DNA from: Pseudomonas pisciculturae
GTDB taxonomy: Bacteria > Pseudomonadota > Gammaproteobacteria > Pseudomonadales > Pseudomonadaceae
Length of the DNA: 64,000 bases
NCBI RefSeq assembly: GCF_015461805.1
Contig: NZ_JACVZE010000001.1
Coordinates: 806,001-870,000 of the forward strand
Direction: 5' to 3'
Shown: positions 63,203 to 64,000 of the stretch, piece by piece
How positions within the stretch are numbered: position 1 is the first letter of the stretch
Layout: every line of letters starts with the position of its first letter
Made by a program: the position numbers and the translations under genes
Notes under the pieces: generated by a model
What the model saw: the letters and a program-made list of their open reading frames with translations, nothing else
Told to the model about the DNA's origin: nothing
Databases searched by the model: none

Positions 63203-64000
63203 ATGAGGTGGGGAACAGAGCTGGCCGCCAGCCTGATGTTGCTGGCGTTGAGCAGTTCGGCGTGGTGCGCGAAGAAAGTCGACCTGGATTATCACGTCAA
63301 GTTACTGCCCCAGAGCGATCAGGCTGAGGTGCGGGTGAGCTTGTCCCAAGGCTCGGCGGTGCGCAGCCTGAACTTCGATTTGGGCCACGACGGTGACTAC
63401 AGCGACTTCAAGGCCGATGGCCAGTGGAGCATCACCGACCACCGTGGCCTGTGGCAGCCCAGCGCCAATAAAGCCAGCCTGACCTACCGCGTACGCCTGA
63501 CCCATGCACGCAACCCCGGCACCTATGAAGCCCGCATGACGCCAAGCTGGGCGCTGTTTCGCGGTGAAGACCTGGTGCCACCTGCACGGCTCGACCAGCA
63601 GGATGGCGTCGAGTTGGTTTCGCGGCTGGCCTTTGAGCTGCCCGCCGGCTGGAAAAGCATCGAAACCGCCTGGCCACGCATCGGCAAGCACAAATTTCGC
63701 ATCGACAACGTATCGCGTCTATTCGACCGGCCTACGGGCTGGATGCTTGCAGGCACCCTGGGCAGCCGCCGGGTGCGCCTGGGCGAAACCGAAGTCACCG
63801 TCGCGTCACCCAAAGGCCAGGCCATGCGCCGCATGGGTGTGCTGACGTTGTTGACCTTCGTCTGGCCCCAGGTCGAGGCGGCGTTCCCACGGCATCCGGC
63901 CAAGTTGCTGGTGGTGGGGGCCAGCGACCCGATGCGCCGTGGAGCGTTTTCGGCCCGCGACTCGATCTACCTCAACAGCCGCACGCCGCTGGTCAGCGAA
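63203..64000 (+). CDS. Secreted hypothetical protein (truncated by window end)
   Basis: The frame is open from an ATG with AGAGGAG upstream to the last base (266 codons seen, no stop). The first 22 residues are a signal peptide ending near AWCA. The visible part is a beta-rich domain (about 25-200) with an ELPAGWKSIE segment, resembling the N-terminal domain of M61-type aminopeptidase-like proteins; the active-site region would lie beyond the window. It starts 13 bases after ycgN and is probably co-transcribed. Confidence 0.7.
   Translation, partial: MRWGTELAASLMLLALSSSAWCAKKVDLDYHVKLLPQSDQAEVRVSLSQGSAVRSLNFDLGHDGDYSDFKADGQWSITDHRGLWQPSANKASLTYRVRLTHARNPGTYEARMTPSWALFRGEDLVPPARLDQQDGVELVSRLAFELPAGWKSIETAWPRIGKHKFRIDNVSRLFDRPTGWMLAGTLGSRRVRLGETEVTVASPKGQAMRRMGVLTLLTFVWPQVEAAFPRHPAKLLVVGASDPMRRGAFSARDSIYLNSRTPLVSE

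Overview
The window is a chromosomal segment of a Pseudomonas of the P. fluorescens group. This rests on gene content and order: a Pseudomonas-type bepA-like / tusA-like / perM / bcp / gcvR / dapA / bamC / MBL / purC block, a mucD-type protease, pobR-pobA, rnd-ycgL-ycgN, many LysR regulators, and the characteristic GTGGGAGC...GCTCCCAC intergenic REP palindromes. No insertion sequence, rRNA operon, CRISPR array or origin was seen.

Layout. (1) 1-9726: conserved core: envelope protease mucD, an M48 chaperone-protease, TusA-like and PerM-like proteins, bcp and gcvR, dapA-bamC, a metallo-beta-lactamase-fold protein, purC, and tRNA-Ser(CGA). (2) 9710-16244: a compact 6.5-kb island inserted at the 3' end of that tRNA. 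It is bounded by an 18-bp duplication of the tRNA end and carries matching pairs of short direct repeats just inside each end. It encodes no integrase. Its whole cargo is two conflict-type modules: a Septu-like ATPase plus HNH pair, and a three-gene ABC-3C system (PD-(D/E)xK-like effector, small middle component, DUF3732-type ATPase with a zinc hook). The terminator that probably served the tRNA now lies beyond the right end. (3) 16351-17903: a 42-residue basic protein and an MFS exporter. (4) 18153-35587: a surface-glycan locus made of two divergent operons. The leftward operon holds assembly functions (glycosyltransferase, polymerase-like membrane protein, AsnB, initiating phosphoglycosyltransferase, flippase, HpcH-type aldolase). 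The rightward operon is a ten-gene, tightly overlapping set for a CMP-activated legionaminic-type nonulosonate. It includes the WbpG/HisF/HisH amidotransferase trio that makes acetamidino groups. (5) 35678-56072: accessory metabolism and transport with many LysR regulators: an MHS transporter overlapping a periplasmic binding protein, a CynX-type MFS, an AruI-like decarboxylase with an aldehyde dehydrogenase, pobR-pobA, and a DHA2 exporter. It ends in a mosaic repeat region. (6) 56073-64000: a tandem-Cache periplasmic protein, a glutamine-synthetase-family ligase, rnd-ycgL, a 2-hydroxyacid dehydrogenase, a nitroreductase, ycgN, and a secreted protein cut off by the window end.

The strongest leads are the integrase-less defence island with its paired putative recombinase sites, the ABC-3C module in it, and the nonulosonate operon with its long structured leader. 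Functions are inferred by reading motifs and gene order. No database search was run, and gene names given as 'like' are family-level calls.
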